A program made the translations under genes and the position numbers. A DNA stretch of 64,000 bases, taken from positions 1 through 64,000 of the forward strand of contig JAOATE010000050.1 in NCBI GenBank assembly GCA_030158305.1, read 5' to 3'. Positions 36,231 to 46,856 of this stretch are shown here, in pieces. The notes beneath the pieces are model-generated. The model searched no databases and was not told the origin of the DNA. It saw only the letters and a program-made list of their open reading frames with translations. Numbering within the stretch: the first letter of the stretch is position 1; the number at the start of each line of letters is the position of its first letter. This DNA comes from Burkholderiaceae bacterium. GTDB lineage: Bacteria > Pseudomonadota > Gammaproteobacteria > Burkholderiales > Burkholderiaceae_B.

Positions 36231-36797
36231 TTATTTAGTACCTAACGCCTGAATTACTTTGTCAGTAATATCAGCGCGAGGATTCACAGTGACAGCATCT
36301 TGCAAAATCATGTCGTAGTCGTCTTTTTCGGCGATACGTTTAATCGCAGCATTTGCACGCTCGATAATCGTTGCAAACTCTTCGTTACGACGACGGTTAA
36401 AGTCCTCTTGAAGCTCGCGGCGCTTGCGCTGCAAGTCAGCGTCGAGGCTAGCAAGTTCGCGTTGACGCTTGTTACGATCTGATTCGGACAGCACAGGCGC
36501 ATCTTTTTCAAACTTTTGGGCTGCAGTCCGTAAGCTATTTCCCAAACGTTGGATTTCTTCTTCGCGTTTTTTGAATTCAGCTTCGATTTTGGTTTGTGCG
36601 GCTTTAGCAGGCACTGAATCCCTAAGAATGCGCTCGGTATTCACGAAACCGATTTTTGAACCCTGAGCATGCACAGTTTGACTAAACGTCAACGCCAACG
36701 CCAAACAAGTCAGAGTCACCACCCAGACCATCGATTGGCGGGTAAAGGCCGCAAAGTGAGTGCGCATTGAAACTGCAGAAACGAAGGACGAAACCAT
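36231..36797 (-). CDS. skp: OmpH/Skp family periplasmic chaperone
   Basis: 188 aa from ATG 36797 (GAGAA 7 bases upstream); ATG 36767 is an alternative with a more usual signal-peptide length. The signal peptide ends VHA/Q near residue 44. The mature part starts SKIGFVNTERILRDS, the family hallmark, followed by a long coiled coil (about residues 65-150) forming the tentacles of the trimer. It holds unfolded outer-membrane proteins on the way to BamA, which is encoded 68 bp upstream in the same direction. Confidence 0.92.
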   Translation of the reverse strand: MVSSFVSAVSMRTHFAAFTRQSMVWVVTLTCLALALTFSQTVHAQGSKIGFVNTERILRDSVPAKAAQTKIEAEFKKREEEIQRLGNSLRTAAQKFEKDAPVLSESDRNKRQRELASLDADLQRKRRELQEDFNRRRNEEFATIIERANAAIKRIAEKDDYDMILQDAVTVNPRADITDKVIQALGTK

Positions 36798-36865
36798 TAT
36801 GTAATTCTCACGATAAACAAAAGTACAAGTTAGTATTGTGCCACTAAACGATAGAGGAAAACTGC

Positions 36866-39208
36866 TTAGAATCCGGTACCGATTTGAAACTGGAAGATTT
36901 GCGTGTTGTCACCAGGTTTCGAATTTAGAGGACGGGCAAAGGACAGCTGGAGAGGACCAAGTGGTGAAATCCACGATAAACCGATACCGGCAGAGTATCT
37001 CATTTGACCAAAATCAATCGCTGTATCGTTGCCAAAACCATCAGTACCAAAAACCTGTCCACCGTCAGCGAAGGCAAACCAGCGCAAGGTTCTGTCTTGT
37101 TGGCTCCCAGGGAACGGGAGATAAAACTGTATGTTGCCCACTACCCGCTTAGATCCACCCAGGTAGGTTCCCGTAATAGGGTCAGTTGGACCGAGCGAAT
37201 TTTGTGAGTAACCCCTGACCGTACCAATACCACCGGCATAAATGTTTTTAATGATTGGATAAGGCAAATCAGTTTTGTAGCTGTTACCAAAGTCAAACAT
37301 TCCATTAAAGGCAAGCGTAAAGTCACGACCAATGGGCACATAACCCTGATATTGGGCACCCAACATGTAGTAATCGAGACTACCAGTACCCACATCAAGC
37401 TTTAAGCGTGTGAAGGAACCTTTTGTCGGGCTGAGCGCACTGTCTCGGGTATCTTTGGCCCAGCCTGTATTCAGGATCGCAGCTGTTGTGGTCTCGCCAT
37501 AATCCCTCACATATTCTCGGTACGCGATCGGAGAGTTATCGAACAAACCAATAGAGTTACGCTCAAGGCTGACACCTAAGAAGATTCTGTCAAACTCCGT
37601 AATCGGCACACCAAAGTTCAAACCAAGACCACCTGTAGTGACCTTGTAATTTCCAGGGTTGTTGGAATAAGGTGTCACCGTACGATAGTAAATGGACGAT
37701 GTACGACTGACGCCATCATTGGTGAAGAACGGATCTGTATGCGCTAACACTGCGCTTCGGTTCGAGGCGCTCGTATTGAGGTTCAGCGTCAAATTGGTAC
37801 CGCTACCAAAAACGTTTTCTTCGGTAATACCGGCAGACAGAATGACGCCGTCTACTTGCCCATAACCTACTCCCAAATTCAGCATGCCAGTGGGCTTTTC
37901 TTCGATAGTCAGGTTGATATCAACTTGATCAGGAGAGCCCGGCACGGGTTCGGTGCCGACTTTAACGTCTTTAAAATAACCCACTCGGTCAAGCCGATCA
38001 CGTGAAAGCTTGATCTTGCCAGAGTCATACCACGCAGCTTCGGGTTGACGAACCTCACGTCGAATCACTTCATCTTTGGATCTGTGGTTGCCGACAATTT
38101 GAACACGACGAACATACACGCGACGGTTAGGGTCAACGTAGAAGGTCACCTCAGCGGTTTGGTTTTCACGATTCAGAACAGGATTTGGGTTCACGTTGGC
38201 AAAGGCATAGCCCAAACCACCTAAGTAATCTGAGATCCCTTTAGCCGTTGCATTTGTTTTAGCGCCAGAAAAAACTTGACCTGACTTTAACTGCACAAGC
38301 TCTTTGATTTCACTCTCAAGACCGAGCAACTCACCGGCGAGTTTGACTTCTGAAACAGTGTAGGGTTTGCCTTCAGTCAAGGTCAGAGTGATAAAAATGT
38401 CTTGCCGATCTCCCGAGATTGAAACTTGAGGAGGCTCAATCTTGAATTCGAGATATCCACGATCAAGGTAGAAAGACTTGATGGCTTCGACGTCACGCTC
38501 TAACTTTTCACGTGAGTATTTATCAGTATCGGTATACCAAGTCAGCCAGCCAGGAGTCGTCAAAGACATCAGGTCGCGCAAGCGGCCTTGAGAGAAAGCT
38601 GAGTTACCAACGATGTTGATTTCACGAATACGTGAGACACCACCCTCAAAGAGGTCAAAGTTGATGCCAACTCTATTACGTGGCAAGGGCGTGACTGTTG
38701 GAGAAATTTCGACAGCGTATTTACCTTTGTTGAGATAGGCCTGACGAAGCTCAAATTGCGCTTGCTCAAGCATTGACTGATCGAATACGCGTCCTTGAGC
38801 AAAACCTACTTGCTTAAGATTGCCCGTGATGGCCTCGGGCTCAAACTCTTTCATTCCTGTAAAGGTAATCGCCGCGATGGTTGGACGCTCTTGAACTGCA
38901 ACGACCACTACTCGGTTTGCTGTCTGGATACGAACGTCTGCATACAGCCCAGTTGCATAGAGCTTTCGGACAGATTCAGTTGCGAGATCTTCGGTAAACC
39001 TTTGTCCGACTTTGAAGGGTAACTGAGCAAAAATTGAACCCGGCTCTGTACGTTGCATTCCCTCGACTCTGATGTCGCTCACCACAAAAGGCTCGAAAGC
39101 TTGTGCGGTTTGCGGAGACATCAGCGATGCAATCAACAGCACCTGACACAACGCAAGCGCAAGTAAACGCAGGCTTTTGTCAAACATATAGGGCAATCGA
39201 GCGAGCAT
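36866..39208 (-). CDS. bamA: Outer membrane protein assembly factor BamA
   Basis: 780 aa. Signal peptide ending AQA/F at residue 37, then five POTRA domains (about 38-440; VSDIRVEGMQRTEPGSIF opens POTRA1) and a 16-strand Omp85 barrel to the C-terminal Phe. Barrel landmarks include GGIGTVRGY (the VRGF/Y motif) and an aromatic end IGTGF. It inserts beta-barrel proteins into the outer membrane as the core of the BAM complex. An in-frame ATG at 39187 could also serve. Cluster rseP-bamA-skp is standard. Confidence 0.96.
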   Translation of the reverse strand: MLARLPYMFDKSLRLLALALCQVLLIASLMSPQTAQAFEPFVVSDIRVEGMQRTEPGSIFAQLPFKVGQRFTEDLATESVRKLYATGLYADVRIQTANRVVVVAVQERPTIAAITFTGMKEFEPEAITGNLKQVGFAQGRVFDQSMLEQAQFELRQAYLNKGKYAVEISPTVTPLPRNRVGINFDLFEGGVSRIREINIVGNSAFSQGRLRDLMSLTTPGWLTWYTDTDKYSREKLERDVEAIKSFYLDRGYLEFKIEPPQVSISGDRQDIFITLTLTEGKPYTVSEVKLAGELLGLESEIKELVQLKSGQVFSGAKTNATAKGISDYLGGLGYAFANVNPNPVLNRENQTAEVTFYVDPNRRVYVRRVQIVGNHRSKDEVIRREVRQPEAAWYDSGKIKLSRDRLDRVGYFKDVKVGTEPVPGSPDQVDINLTIEEKPTGMLNLGVGYGQVDGVILSAGITEENVFGSGTNLTLNLNTSASNRSAVLAHTDPFFTNDGVSRTSSIYYRTVTPYSNNPGNYKVTTGGLGLNFGVPITEFDRIFLGVSLERNSIGLFDNSPIAYREYVRDYGETTTAAILNTGWAKDTRDSALSPTKGSFTRLKLDVGTGSLDYYMLGAQYQGYVPIGRDFTLAFNGMFDFGNSYKTDLPYPIIKNIYAGGIGTVRGYSQNSLGPTDPITGTYLGGSKRVVGNIQFYLPFPGSQQDRTLRWFAFADGGQVFGTDGFGNDTAIDFGQMRYSAGIGLSWISPLGPLQLSFARPLNSKPGDNTQIFQFQIGTGF

Positions 39209-39288
39209 CCCGGGTAATCCTTAGTATTTATTGAATAAGTAAAACAATCGCAAAAACAGCGAACGACGAATTTTAAGTCAGAAATGGG

Positions 39289-40674
39289 CTAGTTTAAAAT
39301 ACGAATTAAATCGTTAAATAAAGCTAGAACCATCAATCCAGCAAGCAGACTCACTCCAATGCGCTGCCCCCACTCCATGACGCGATCAGTGACCTGCTTG
39401 CCTCGAACCATCTCGATAAGATAGTACATGAGATGCCCCCCATCCAACATGGGAATCGGCAAGAGATTCAAGATTCCAAGACTCACACTGACAAGGGCTA
39501 AAAAGGCAATATAGGCCTCCCAACCAATTTTGACTGACTGTCCAGCGTAGTCCGCAATCGTGACAGGCCCGCTAATATTTTTAAGAGAAACATCGCCTGT
39601 CAGCATTCGCCCCATCATTCGCAATGAAAACCATGCGGTATCGAATGTTTTGACAGCCCCTTGAACAAGGCTATCTATTGGCCCATAGCTGACTTCGACC
39701 ATTGGTATGTCAGCCCCAAGCTGGATGCCGGCGCGTCCGATTGTTTGACCATTTTCTAGTGTGTGTGGGCTAGGAATGACTAAAACTTTGAGTTTTTCCC
39801 CATTGCGATCCACCTCAAGCTCAAGCGGTTTGCCGGCATTATTCTGGATGATTTGGACTAGGTTTCCAATATCTGGACTGTGAGTCTCGCCAGCCCGAAT
39901 AATAAGGTCCCGAGAAGTCAACCCCGCTCGCTGTGCCACGCTTCCCTCGACAACCGACCGCACAATAGGTGGGCCGCCAGCGAGTCCCAAACCAAGGTCA
40001 CGCATTGGATCCGCTTGCGAAGGATCGGCCAGGGTTGGCAGTTGGAGGGTTCGACGGAGTTGTGCACCACCTTGCTCGATTGTGATCTCTGCCTCGCCAC
40101 CGTCCGCAAGCCTTTGGAGTAGGTTCCAGCGCAACTGAGGCCATGAGGCGATCGCAGTCTGGTTGATGGCCACTACTTTGTCACCCCCCTTCAACCCCGC
40201 CTGAGCGGCAGGTGAATTTGCTGTCGGGGAAGCCAAAATCGCTTCTGGCTCTTTGTGTCCAACAAAATTAATTGAGGCATATAAAAATACCGCAAGGAGC
40301 AAATTAAAGACTGGACCGGCCGCAACAATAGCAAAACGCTTTAAAACAGGTTGTGATTGAAAGCTGCTCCCTCTTGGGTCAGGAGATCCAGGTGGATTTG
40401 TATGTGTCGCTGCACTGTGCTCTGAAGAAGAAATCTTAGAGGATGGTGCCAAATCATCTTGATCCAGCATCTTGACGTAACCGCCTAACGGAATCGCGGA
40501 AATCGCCCACTCAGTCCCATGCCGATCGACCCGTTTAATGAGTACACGTCCAAACCCGACAGAAAAGCGCAGGACGCGGACTCCACACCAACGCGCCACC
40601 CAGTAATGACCGAGCTCGTGAAAAGTAATGAGTACACCAAGCGTCACAAAAAAAGAAATAAGAGTTGTGAGCAT
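39289..40674 (-). CDS. rseP: RIP zinc metalloprotease RseP
   Basis: 461 aa from ATG 40674 (a GTG at 40680 is upstream). Zinc motif HELGH at residues 19-23 in the first membrane span, two PDZ-like domains (about 125-300), and the third zinc ligand in PIPMLDGGHLMYYL near residue 405, with four membrane spans in all. It performs site-2 proteolysis, classically of anti-sigma RseA in the envelope stress response. A 60-residue cytosolic loop (about 80-110) is Ser/Pro-rich. It lies 57 bp after dxr and 80 bp before bamA. Confidence 0.95.
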   Translation of the reverse strand: MLTTLISFFVTLGVLITFHELGHYWVARWCGVRVLRFSVGFGRVLIKRVDRHGTEWAISAIPLGGYVKMLDQDDLAPSSKISSSEHSAATHTNPPGSPDPRGSSFQSQPVLKRFAIVAAGPVFNLLLAVFLYASINFVGHKEPEAILASPTANSPAAQAGLKGGDKVVAINQTAIASWPQLRWNLLQRLADGGEAEITIEQGGAQLRRTLQLPTLADPSQADPMRDLGLGLAGGPPIVRSVVEGSVAQRAGLTSRDLIIRAGETHSPDIGNLVQIIQNNAGKPLELEVDRNGEKLKVLVIPSPHTLENGQTIGRAGIQLGADIPMVEVSYGPIDSLVQGAVKTFDTAWFSLRMMGRMLTGDVSLKNISGPVTIADYAGQSVKIGWEAYIAFLALVSVSLGILNLLPIPMLDGGHLMYYLIEMVRGKQVTDRVMEWGQRIGVSLLAGLMVLALFNDLIRILN

Positions 40675-40731
40675 ATTCACAGCCAGAAAAATACGTTAAC
40701 TGCTCAATCATTCGAAACAAGAGTCGAATGA

Positions 40732-41928
40732 CTACGACGTTAAAAATGTAACCGCTCGACGACGAGCCTCTGCGTCTAGTGCCATCACATCATCAAGCGA
40801 CTGAAATGTGCGTGTAGCGTGACCAGCATGCCAGCTCAGCGTCGATTCAATCACCGATGAAATCGAGGTGTAAGCTAATCTAGCATCCAAAAAAGCTTGA
40901 ACGGCAATTTCATTTGCAGCATTCAGTGCAATACATGCGCCCTGTCCGCTTGTTAAGGCATCAAATGACAACTTTAGGCATGGGAACTGGTTGAGATCGG
41001 GCTGTTCAAAGTCCAGTCTACCTGCAAGCGCTAAATCGAGTAAGCCCACGCCTGAGTCTATGCGCTCAGGAAAACCTAGGCCATAAGCAATCGGCGTTCG
41101 CATGTCAGGTTGCCCAAGTTGGGCGAGCACAGAACCATCCTCATACTCAACCATTGAGTGAACAACACTTTGAGGGTGAATCACAACATTGATGCGTTCT
41201 GGAGGCATGGCAAATAACCAGTGCGCTTCGATGACTTCGAGACCTTTGTTTAACATCGTCGCTGAATCAACAGAGATTTTTTTGCCCATACTCCAGTTTG
41301 GATGCGCGCAAGCCTGCTCTGGTGTGACAAGATGCAGCTCTTCCCAGCGTTTAGTGCGAAAAGGTCCACCAGAAGCCGTCAGAATCAGACGACGAACACC
41401 TGCTGCTGGTAGTGTTGGTGCACTTGCCCGCCCATCCTGCGGTAAGCATTGAAAAATAGCATTGTGCTCGCTGTCGATGGGCAGCAGTTCTGCGCCGTTC
41501 TCTCGCACAGCCGCCATAAATAATGAACCTGCAGCCACAAGTGCTTCTTTATTTGCTAGCAGAACGCGCTTACCTGCTTGCGCAGCAGCCAAGGCTGCCG
41601 GCAAACCAGCCGCACCAACAATCGCGGCCATGACGACGTCTGTATTGCTATCAGCGGCTGTTTGAGTAAGCGCATGGGTGCCCACTCTAATCTCTGGCAT
41701 AACGCTCACTGATTGCCAGCAAGATTTAAATATCTGAGCGGCATGGTCAGTAGGAACGACGACAACTTTCGCTCTTGTTTCTTGTGCTTGCGCAGCAAGT
41801 TGTGGAATACGTGTGTGTGCCGATAGTGCAAAGACAGAAAAGCGTTCAGGGTGCCGCGCAATGACATCAAGAGTGTTGATGCCGATCGACCCTGTCGAAC
41901 CCAGAATTGTGATGTTGAGAGTTTTCAA
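40732..41928 (-). CDS. dxr: 1-deoxy-D-xylulose 5-phosphate reductoisomerase
   Basis: 398 aa. NADPH site [13 protein letters not shown] at the N-terminus, [25 protein letters not shown], and [24 protein letters not shown] with metal and substrate residues. It makes MEP in the non-mevalonate isoprenoid pathway. The start is a TTG (41928) that overlaps the cdsA stop as TTGA; there is no ATG nearby in frame and the family motif begins at residue 8, so TTG is the likely start, with GAGGG about 9 bases upstream. Upstream uppS and cdsA use products of related lipid pathways. Confidence 0.94.
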   Translation of the reverse strand: MKTLNITILGSTGSIGINTLDVIARHPERFSVFALSAHTRIPQLAAQAQETRAKVVVVPTDHAAQIFKSCWQSVSVMPEIRVGTHALTQTAADSNTDVVMAAIVGAAGLPAALAAAQAGKRVLLANKEALVAAGSLFMAAVRENGAELLPIDSEHNAIFQCLPQDGRASAPTLPAAGVRRLILTASGGPFRTKRWEELHLVTPEQACAHPNWSMGKKISVDSATMLNKGLEVIEAHWLFAMPPERINVVIHPQSVVHSMVEYEDGSVLAQLGQPDMRTPIAYGLGFPERIDSGVGLLDLALAGRLDFEQPDLNQFPCLKLSFDALTSGQGACIALNAANEIAVQAFLDARLAYTSISSVIESTLSWHAGHATRTFQSLDDVMALDAEARRRAVTFLTS

Positions 41929-42767
41929 AAATTCAAACCCTCGGTCAGTAAATAAGCCAGTGGCACAACTGCCACCACAGCATCAATACGATCGTAAAAT
42001 CCGCCGTGTCCTGGTAGGAGTTGACTTGAGTCCTTGACGCCAGCCCTTCGTTTGAGCATGGACTCGAAAAGGTCACCACAAATAGAAAAAACAGCAAGCA
42101 ACACCGATAGTGCGATGGTGATTAACAAGCCCCATCGGCCCATTAGATCGGCTGCAAAGCTTCCCTGCCAGTGGGAAGACACGAGTATCCAAATAACGAC
42201 CCCGACAATTCCAGCTATTGCACCTTCACGGGTTTTACCTGGGCTGATAGATGGAGCGAGTTTGTGACGACCAAACGCGCGTCCAACAAAATATGCGGAG
42301 ATATCGGCAACCCATATGACGATGAGTAAAGACAAAACATATGTCACTCCGTGGGTGCGATAAAGGATCGCAAGCACGCCCCAGGTCGCAAACAATGTGA
42401 GTATTGCAAAAGTACTCCAAGCGATGGGTGCTGTAGGTACTTGAACTTGCGCACGATAGATCGCGCTACCCACTGCCATAAACCAAAGCAAGACACAAAG
42501 TCCCGCGCTCACCTGCACGGCCAGTTGGCTGGATTGATCGAGACTCAGCCAAGCGAAAGCTTGCGCCATCGTGATTGCAAAAAGACTTGCGCCAAGCCAT
42601 ATCGGATAGCTCGAGGTGCGGCCCAAAGTCAGACGTGTCCACTCCCAGCCAGCAATGCCACAGGTCACTGCCAGAAATGTTAAGAATGGCCAGGCGGAGT
42701 CGGATGAAAGCACGCCAGCCAAGATCATCAATAATACGATGGCTGTGAGGATGCGCTGTTTGAGCAT
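41925..42767 (-). CDS. cdsA: Phosphatidate cytidylyltransferase
   Basis: 280 aa from ATG 42767, directly after the uppS stop; the longer frame overlaps uppS and adds 26 residues not seen in the family. About eight membrane spans, with the signature [12 protein letters not shown] and the C-terminal [18 protein letters not shown] followed by [14 protein letters not shown]. It makes CDP-diacylglycerol for phospholipids. Confidence 0.95.
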   Translation of the reverse strand: MLKQRILTAIVLLMILAGVLSSDSAWPFLTFLAVTCGIAGWEWTRLTLGRTSSYPIWLGASLFAITMAQAFAWLSLDQSSQLAVQVSAGLCVLLWFMAVGSAIYRAQVQVPTAPIAWSTFAILTLFATWGVLAILYRTHGVTYVLSLLIVIWVADISAYFVGRAFGRHKLAPSISPGKTREGAIAGIVGVVIWILVSSHWQGSFAADLMGRWGLLITIALSVLLAVFSICGDLFESMLKRRAGVKDSSQLLPGHGGFYDRIDAVVAVVPLAYLLTEGLNF

Positions 42768-42771
42768 GTAT

Positions 42772-43536
42772 TTAGCTCGTTTTCTGAGATTGAAGTTGAG
42801 CGCTTGTTCGCCCAAATCGTCTTTCACGATGACGATACCACTCAAATGCTTTTTTCAGCTCGTCAGCATTAAAGTCTGGCCAATAGCAATCGGTAAAAAA
42901 TAGTTCTGTATAAGCAAGTTGCCAAATCAAAAAGTTTGAAATGCGCTGCTCTCCACCTGTACGAATAAATAAATCGGGTTCAGGCGCCCAAGACATCGAC
43001 AGGTGTTCGGTAAGAGCGCCCTCATCAATCAGTTCTGGTTCAGAGCCATACTCGGGATGCGCAAGCATCATTTTTTTCATGGCTTGCAAAATATCCCAAC
43101 GACCGCCGTAATTAGCGGCAATGGTCAGATGGAGCTGGTCGTTATGTGCGGTTTTTGCCTGAGCTTGAGCAATCAGCTCTTGAAGTTTGGGTTCAAAGGC
43201 AGAAAGATCCCCGATAACTCGCAAACGAACACCCTGCTCTAGTAATCTTGAGACCTCTCGTTCAAGAGCCTGCACAAACAAGCGCATTAACAAGGAAACT
43301 TCGTCAGCAGGACGCCGCCAATTTTCAGAGCTAAAGGCAAACAGGGTAAGGTAGCGAACGCCTAACTTGCCACAAGTCTCTACTGCTGTGCGAACGGACT
43401 GAACGCCTCTAGCATGCCCTGCTGTTCTCGGCAAAAGACGCTTGGCAGCCCATCTGCCGTTGCCATCCATGATAATGGCAACGTGCTTTGGTACCGCGGA
43501 TATATCCGGGATGTCAATTGTTGAGCTGATTGCCAT
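42772..43536 (-). CDS. uppS: Undecaprenyl diphosphate synthase
   Basis: 254 aa cis-prenyltransferase. [16 protein letters not shown] carries the catalytic Asp24; [14 protein letters not shown] and the late [19 protein letters not shown] segment bind substrate. It makes the C55 lipid carrier for peptidoglycan and O-antigen. The gene is followed closely by cdsA and preceded by frr with a 12-bp gap. Confidence 0.96.
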   Translation of the reverse strand: MAISSTIDIPDISAVPKHVAIIMDGNGRWAAKRLLPRTAGHARGVQSVRTAVETCGKLGVRYLTLFAFSSENWRRPADEVSLLMRLFVQALEREVSRLLEQGVRLRVIGDLSAFEPKLQELIAQAQAKTAHNDQLHLTIAANYGGRWDILQAMKKMMLAHPEYGSEPELIDEGALTEHLSMSWAPEPDLFIRTGGEQRISNFLIWQLAYTELFFTDCYWPDFNADELKKAFEWYRHRERRFGRTSAQLQSQKTS

Positions 43537-43548
43537 ATAAATGACGGA

Positions 43549-44109
43549 TCAAACCGTCATGATCTCTGCTTCTTTTTGAACAATCATCTTGTCAATTTCA
43601 ACAACGCAACGATCAGTCAGCTTTTGAACGACATCCTGAGCGCGGCGCTCGTCATCCTCAGAAATCTCTTTTTCTTTAACGAGTTTCTTAAAGGCTTCAT
43701 TGGCATCACGGCGCAGATTTCGGATTGCAATCTTCGCGTCTTCACCTTCAGACTTGACTACTTTGTTGAGGTCTCGACGACGTTCTTCAGTCAGAGCAGG
43801 CATGGGGACTCGAATACTGTCTCCCATTCCAACTGGGTTGAGACCGAGGTCAGAGTCTCGAATAGCTTTTTCGACCGCCGAACCAAGGTTTTTTTCCCAA
43901 ACTGACACGCTAAGGGTGCGTGCATCCATCAGTGTCACGTTCGCAACCTGACTAATTGGAACGGGTGAGCCGTAGTACTCGACCTGAACGTGATCCAAAA
44001 TCCCCGTGTGTGCACGACCGGTTCGAATTTTGGCAAGGTTAGCCTTTAGCGTCTCAAGGGATTTTCCCATACGGCTTTCGGCAGATTGTTGAATGTCCGC
44101 GATACTCAT
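43549..44109 (-). CDS. frr: Ribosome recycling factor
   Basis: 186 aa from ATG 44109, which has AAGGAAAC in front and gives the usual family length; the longer frame reaches into pyrH. The sequence shows [19 protein letters not shown], the [14 protein letters not shown] domain II and the final helix [19 protein letters not shown] (tail shortened). It splits post-termination ribosomes with EF-G. Confidence 0.97.
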   Translation of the reverse strand: MSIADIQQSAESRMGKSLETLKANLAKIRTGRAHTGILDHVQVEYYGSPVPISQVANVTLMDARTLSVSVWEKNLGSAVEKAIRDSDLGLNPVGMGDSIRVPMPALTEERRRDLNKVVKSEGEDAKIAIRNLRRDANEAFKKLVKEKEISEDDERRAQDVVQKLTDRCVVEIDKMIVQKEAEIMTV

Positions 44110-44119
44110 GTTGTTTCCT

Positions 44120-44836
44120 TTAGACGTGAACGAGGGTGCCCTCGTCCTCACCGCTAACAGCGCGTCTTAACGCACCGGGTTTATTGATAGAAAACACTTT
44201 AATAGGTAGTTTTTGGTCGCGACAAAGTGCAAACGCCGTTGCATCCATAATCTCAAGACGTTTGACAATGACTTCGTCAAAACTAATCCGTGTGTAACGA
44301 GTTGCGGCAGGATCCTTGTTTGGGTCAGCGCTGTAAATGCCGTCAACTTTTGTCGCTTTTAGTACAACTTCTGCACCAATTTCAGCACCACGTAAAGCAG
44401 CAGCCGTATCAGTTGTAAAAAATGGATTGCCTGTACCGGCAGCGAAAATAACAACTTTGCCTTCTTCGAGATAGCGCAAAGCTTTAGGGCGAATATAGGG
44501 TTCGACAACCTGCTCGATATTAAGGGCCGACTGAACGCGAGCATCCACGCCTCGATGCTTAAGCGCATCTTGAAGTGCGAGAGCATTCATTACGGTGGCC
44601 ATCATGCCCATGTAGTCGGCGGTCGCACGGTCCATGCCTTGGGCACCTGGCGCAACACCACGAAAGATATTGCCGCCGCCAATGACAATGGCGAGTTGTA
44701 CGCCCATTGCCGCGACTTCGGCGACCTCGTCGGTCATGCGCATGATCGTGGCACGGTTGATGCCAAATGCATCATCACCCATCAATGCTTCGCCAGACAG
44801 TTTGAGGAGAACTCGTTTGTGCATTCTGCTGGTCAT
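44120..44836 (-). CDS. pyrH: UMP kinase
   Basis: 238 aa amino-acid kinase fold: [24 protein letters not shown], and [20 protein letters not shown], then [16 protein letters not shown] and a final GTLV. It phosphorylates UMP to UDP and is a GTP/UTP-regulated hexamer in proteobacteria. It lies 10 bp before frr. The 90-bp gap to tsf contains a strong terminator hairpin. Confidence 0.97.
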   Translation of the reverse strand: MTSRMHKRVLLKLSGEALMGDDAFGINRATIMRMTDEVAEVAAMGVQLAIVIGGGNIFRGVAPGAQGMDRATADYMGMMATVMNALALQDALKHRGVDARVQSALNIEQVVEPYIRPKALRYLEEGKVVIFAAGTGNPFFTTDTAAALRGAEIGAEVVLKATKVDGIYSADPNKDPAATRYTRISFDEVIVKRLEIMDATAFALCRDQKLPIKVFSINKPGALRRAVSGEDEGTLVHV

Positions 44837-44881
44837 ATGGGGATCAATCCGGAGTGTTAAACACAGACAAAATTGTAAGCG

Positions 44882-44916
44882 AAAGCCGGGCGGCCAATGC
44901 TGCGCCGCCCGGCTTT
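44882..44916 (-). terminator. Terminator downstream of tsf
   Basis: Perfect 13-bp stem AAAGCCGGGCGGC (44882-44894) with GCCGCCCGGCTTT (44904-44916), loop 9 bases. On the minus strand it begins 10 bp after the tsf stop, and TTT ends the stem; some readthrough into pyrH is possible. Confidence 0.75.
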
Positions 44917-44926
44917 AGGTACAAAA

Positions 44927-45805
44927 TTATGCGTTACCGGCAGCCGCGGCGGCTACTTCGGCAGCAAAGTCGCTGGTTTTCTTTTCAATACCTTCACCCA
45001 CGACAAACAGGGAAAAGCCTGTAATGGCGGATGATTTCTCTTTTAGCATCTGAGCGACTGTCTGCTTGTCGTTTTTAACAAAAGGCTGTGACAGTAGCGC
45101 AACTTCTTTGAGGTATTTTTGAACAGCGCCTTCGACCATTTTTTCAACGATTTCGGCAGGCTTGCCAGATTCGGCGGCCTTTTGACGGGCCACTGAGCGC
45201 TCTGTCTCTTTGTCAGCGTCAGAAACTCCTGTTTCGTCAACAGCGCGTGGCTTCGTCGCTGCAATATGCATGGCCAAGTCTTTGCCAACTTCATCTGCAC
45301 CTGAAAACTCGACCAGCACGCCGATCTTGCCACTGTGAACGTAGCTCGCGAGCTTGTTGGGTGTGTCGTAACGTTGGAAGCGTCGAATAGAGATGTTTTC
45401 GCCGATTTTTCCAATTAAGGCAGTGCGAACGCTATCAACCGTACCGTCAGCCATTGGGGTAGCGGAAAGCGCAGCTACATCAGCAACACCCTCTGTCGCG
45501 ACTAATTTAGCGAGGTTAGCAACAAAAGCGACGAAATCATCATTTTTTGCAACAAAGTCAGTTTCGCAGTTGATTTCAATCACAGCACCCTTTTTCGCAT
45601 CAGGTGAAATGTAGAGACCAACCAGTCCTTCTGCCGTGACGCGGCTAGCAGCTTTGCTTGCTTTGCTACCTAACTTAACACGCAGAATTTCTTCGGCACG
45701 CGCCATGTCACCAGCAGCCTCTGTCAAGGCTTTTTTGCACTCCATCATGGGTGCGTCTGTTTTTTCGCGCAACTCTTTAACCATTGCGGCGGTAATGTCA
45801 GCCAT
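44927..45805 (-). CDS. tsf: Elongation factor Ts
   Basis: 292 aa. It opens [20 protein letters not shown] (first 20 residues of the UBA-like domain), then [23 protein letters not shown], and the core [16 protein letters not shown] that contacts EF-Tu. It exchanges GDP for GTP on EF-Tu. GGAGCAAAC precedes the ATG. Co-transcribed with rpsB through two intercistronic hairpins. Confidence 0.97.
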   Translation of the reverse strand: MADITAAMVKELREKTDAPMMECKKALTEAAGDMARAEEILRVKLGSKASKAASRVTAEGLVGLYISPDAKKGAVIEINCETDFVAKNDDFVAFVANLAKLVATEGVADVAALSATPMADGTVDSVRTALIGKIGENISIRRFQRYDTPNKLASYVHSGKIGVLVEFSGADEVGKDLAMHIAATKPRAVDETGVSDADKETERSVARQKAAESGKPAEIVEKMVEGAVQKYLKEVALLSQPFVKNDKQTVAQMLKEKSSAITGFSLFVVGEGIEKKTSDFAAEVAAAAAGNA

Positions 45806-45828
45806 GTTTGCTCCAGTATTAGTAAAAG

Positions 45829-45852
45829 CACCCTGACCGATCGGTCAGGGTG
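45829..45852 (-). terminator. 24-bp perfect palindrome in the rpsB-tsf gap (attenuator-type hairpin)
   Basis: CACCCTGACCGA and TCGGTCAGGGTG form a perfect palindrome. On the minus strand it is followed by CTTTTACT, a short T-rich tract. It sits 23 bp before the tsf ATG, so it may lower tsf relative to rpsB or stabilise the upstream message. Confidence 0.65.
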
Positions 45853-45862
45853 TAAGTGTCAT

Positions 45863-45883
45863 GCGCTCACGTTGTGCGAGCGC
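45863..45883 (-). terminator. Second hairpin in the rpsB-tsf gap
   Basis: GCGCTC (45863-45868) pairs with GAGCGC (45878-45883) around a 9-base loop that could pair further. It is the first of two hairpins met after the rpsB stop; no T-run follows, so RNA stability or processing is as likely as termination. Confidence 0.4.
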
Positions 45884-45892
45884 GATCAGTGA

Positions 45893-46639
45893 TTAGGCTT
45901 TTGCCTGATCAACTTCAACGAACTCTTCACCTTGAGTCAGTTCTTCGACCAAACCGTTGATGTTGTCACCACGACCTGCGATCACTGCATCGGCCACACC
46001 AGAGGCGTAAAGTGCAATGGCTTTGGCTGAGTCATCATTGCCAGGAATGATGAAATCAATACCATCAGGTGAGTGGTTGGTATCCACGACAGCAACCACT
46101 GGGATACCCAAGGCATTTGCTTCGGCAACAGCAATTTTGTGGTAACCGACGTCGATCATAAAAATAGCGTCAGGCAAACCATTCATGTCCTTGATACCGC
46201 CGATCGACTTGTTGAGCTTGTCGAGTTCGCGTTGGAACATGAGGCCTTCTTTTTTGGTCATGCGCTCTGTCGTACCTTCGGCGATCATGACTTCCATGTC
46301 TTTCAGGCGTTTGATGGAGCTTTTGACTGTTTTGAAGTTGGTCAGCATGCCGCCAAGCCAACGGCTGTCAACGAAAGGCATCCCGGCACGCGCAGCTTCT
46401 GCCGCTACTAGTTCACGTGCGGCACGCTTGGTGCCGACGAACAGAACCGTACCGCCTTTTGCAGCAACCTGACGCAAAAACTTGGTTGCATCCTGGTAGT
46501 TAGCAACGGTCTTTTCGAGGTTGATGATGTGAATTTTGTTGCGATGGCCGAAGATATAAGGGGCCATCTTGGGGTTCCAGTAACGGGTCTGGTGGCCAAA
46601 GTGGACGCCCGCTTCTAGCATTTCACGCATTAAAGACAT
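45893..46639 (-). CDS. rpsB: 30S ribosomal protein S2
   Basis: 248 aa from ATG 46639; the longer frame runs 66 residues through the promoter region and is not plausible. Family segments: [69 protein letters not shown] and [24 protein letters not shown] stands about 9 bases before the start. The 217-bp divergent gap to map should hold the ribosomal operon promoter. Confidence 0.97.
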   Translation of the reverse strand: MSLMREMLEAGVHFGHQTRYWNPKMAPYIFGHRNKIHIINLEKTVANYQDATKFLRQVAAKGGTVLFVGTKRAARELVAAEAARAGMPFVDSRWLGGMLTNFKTVKSSIKRLKDMEVMIAEGTTERMTKKEGLMFQRELDKLNKSIGGIKDMNGLPDAIFMIDVGYHKIAVAEANALGIPVVAVVDTNHSPDGIDFIIPGNDDSAKAIALYASGVADAVIAGRGDNINGLVEELTQGEEFVEVDQAKA

Positions 46640-46816
46640 AATAATAAAGCTCCGAGGGTTAGGTCTAGTGCCATGAATGCACCCGCTTAATGCAGGCACC
46701 CTGGTGACATGACACGCGATTTTGGGATTTGCCGACACGATGTTGGCAACGCCCCAATTACTGCTAAATATACAGTTTGTTTCAGGTGAATCACCCGTAC
46801 TAAAACTTGGTAAGCC

Positions 46817-46822
46817 TATAAT
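46817..46822 (+). promoter_or_regulatory. -10 box candidate for map
   Basis: A perfect TATAAT stands 35 bp before the map ATG; no convincing -35 is visible at the right distance. An 11-bp palindrome GGTGAATCACC lies at 46785-46795, about where a regulator could bind. Confidence 0.4.
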
Positions 46823-46856
46823 TCTACTATCTTTCACTATATTTACTCAAGTCATC

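Noticed and set aside
46640-46837. 66-residue N-terminal extension of ribosomal protein S2
   Set aside because: S2 begins at MSLMREML in all relatives I know, and a ribosome site precedes ATG 46639; the extension covers the promoter region.
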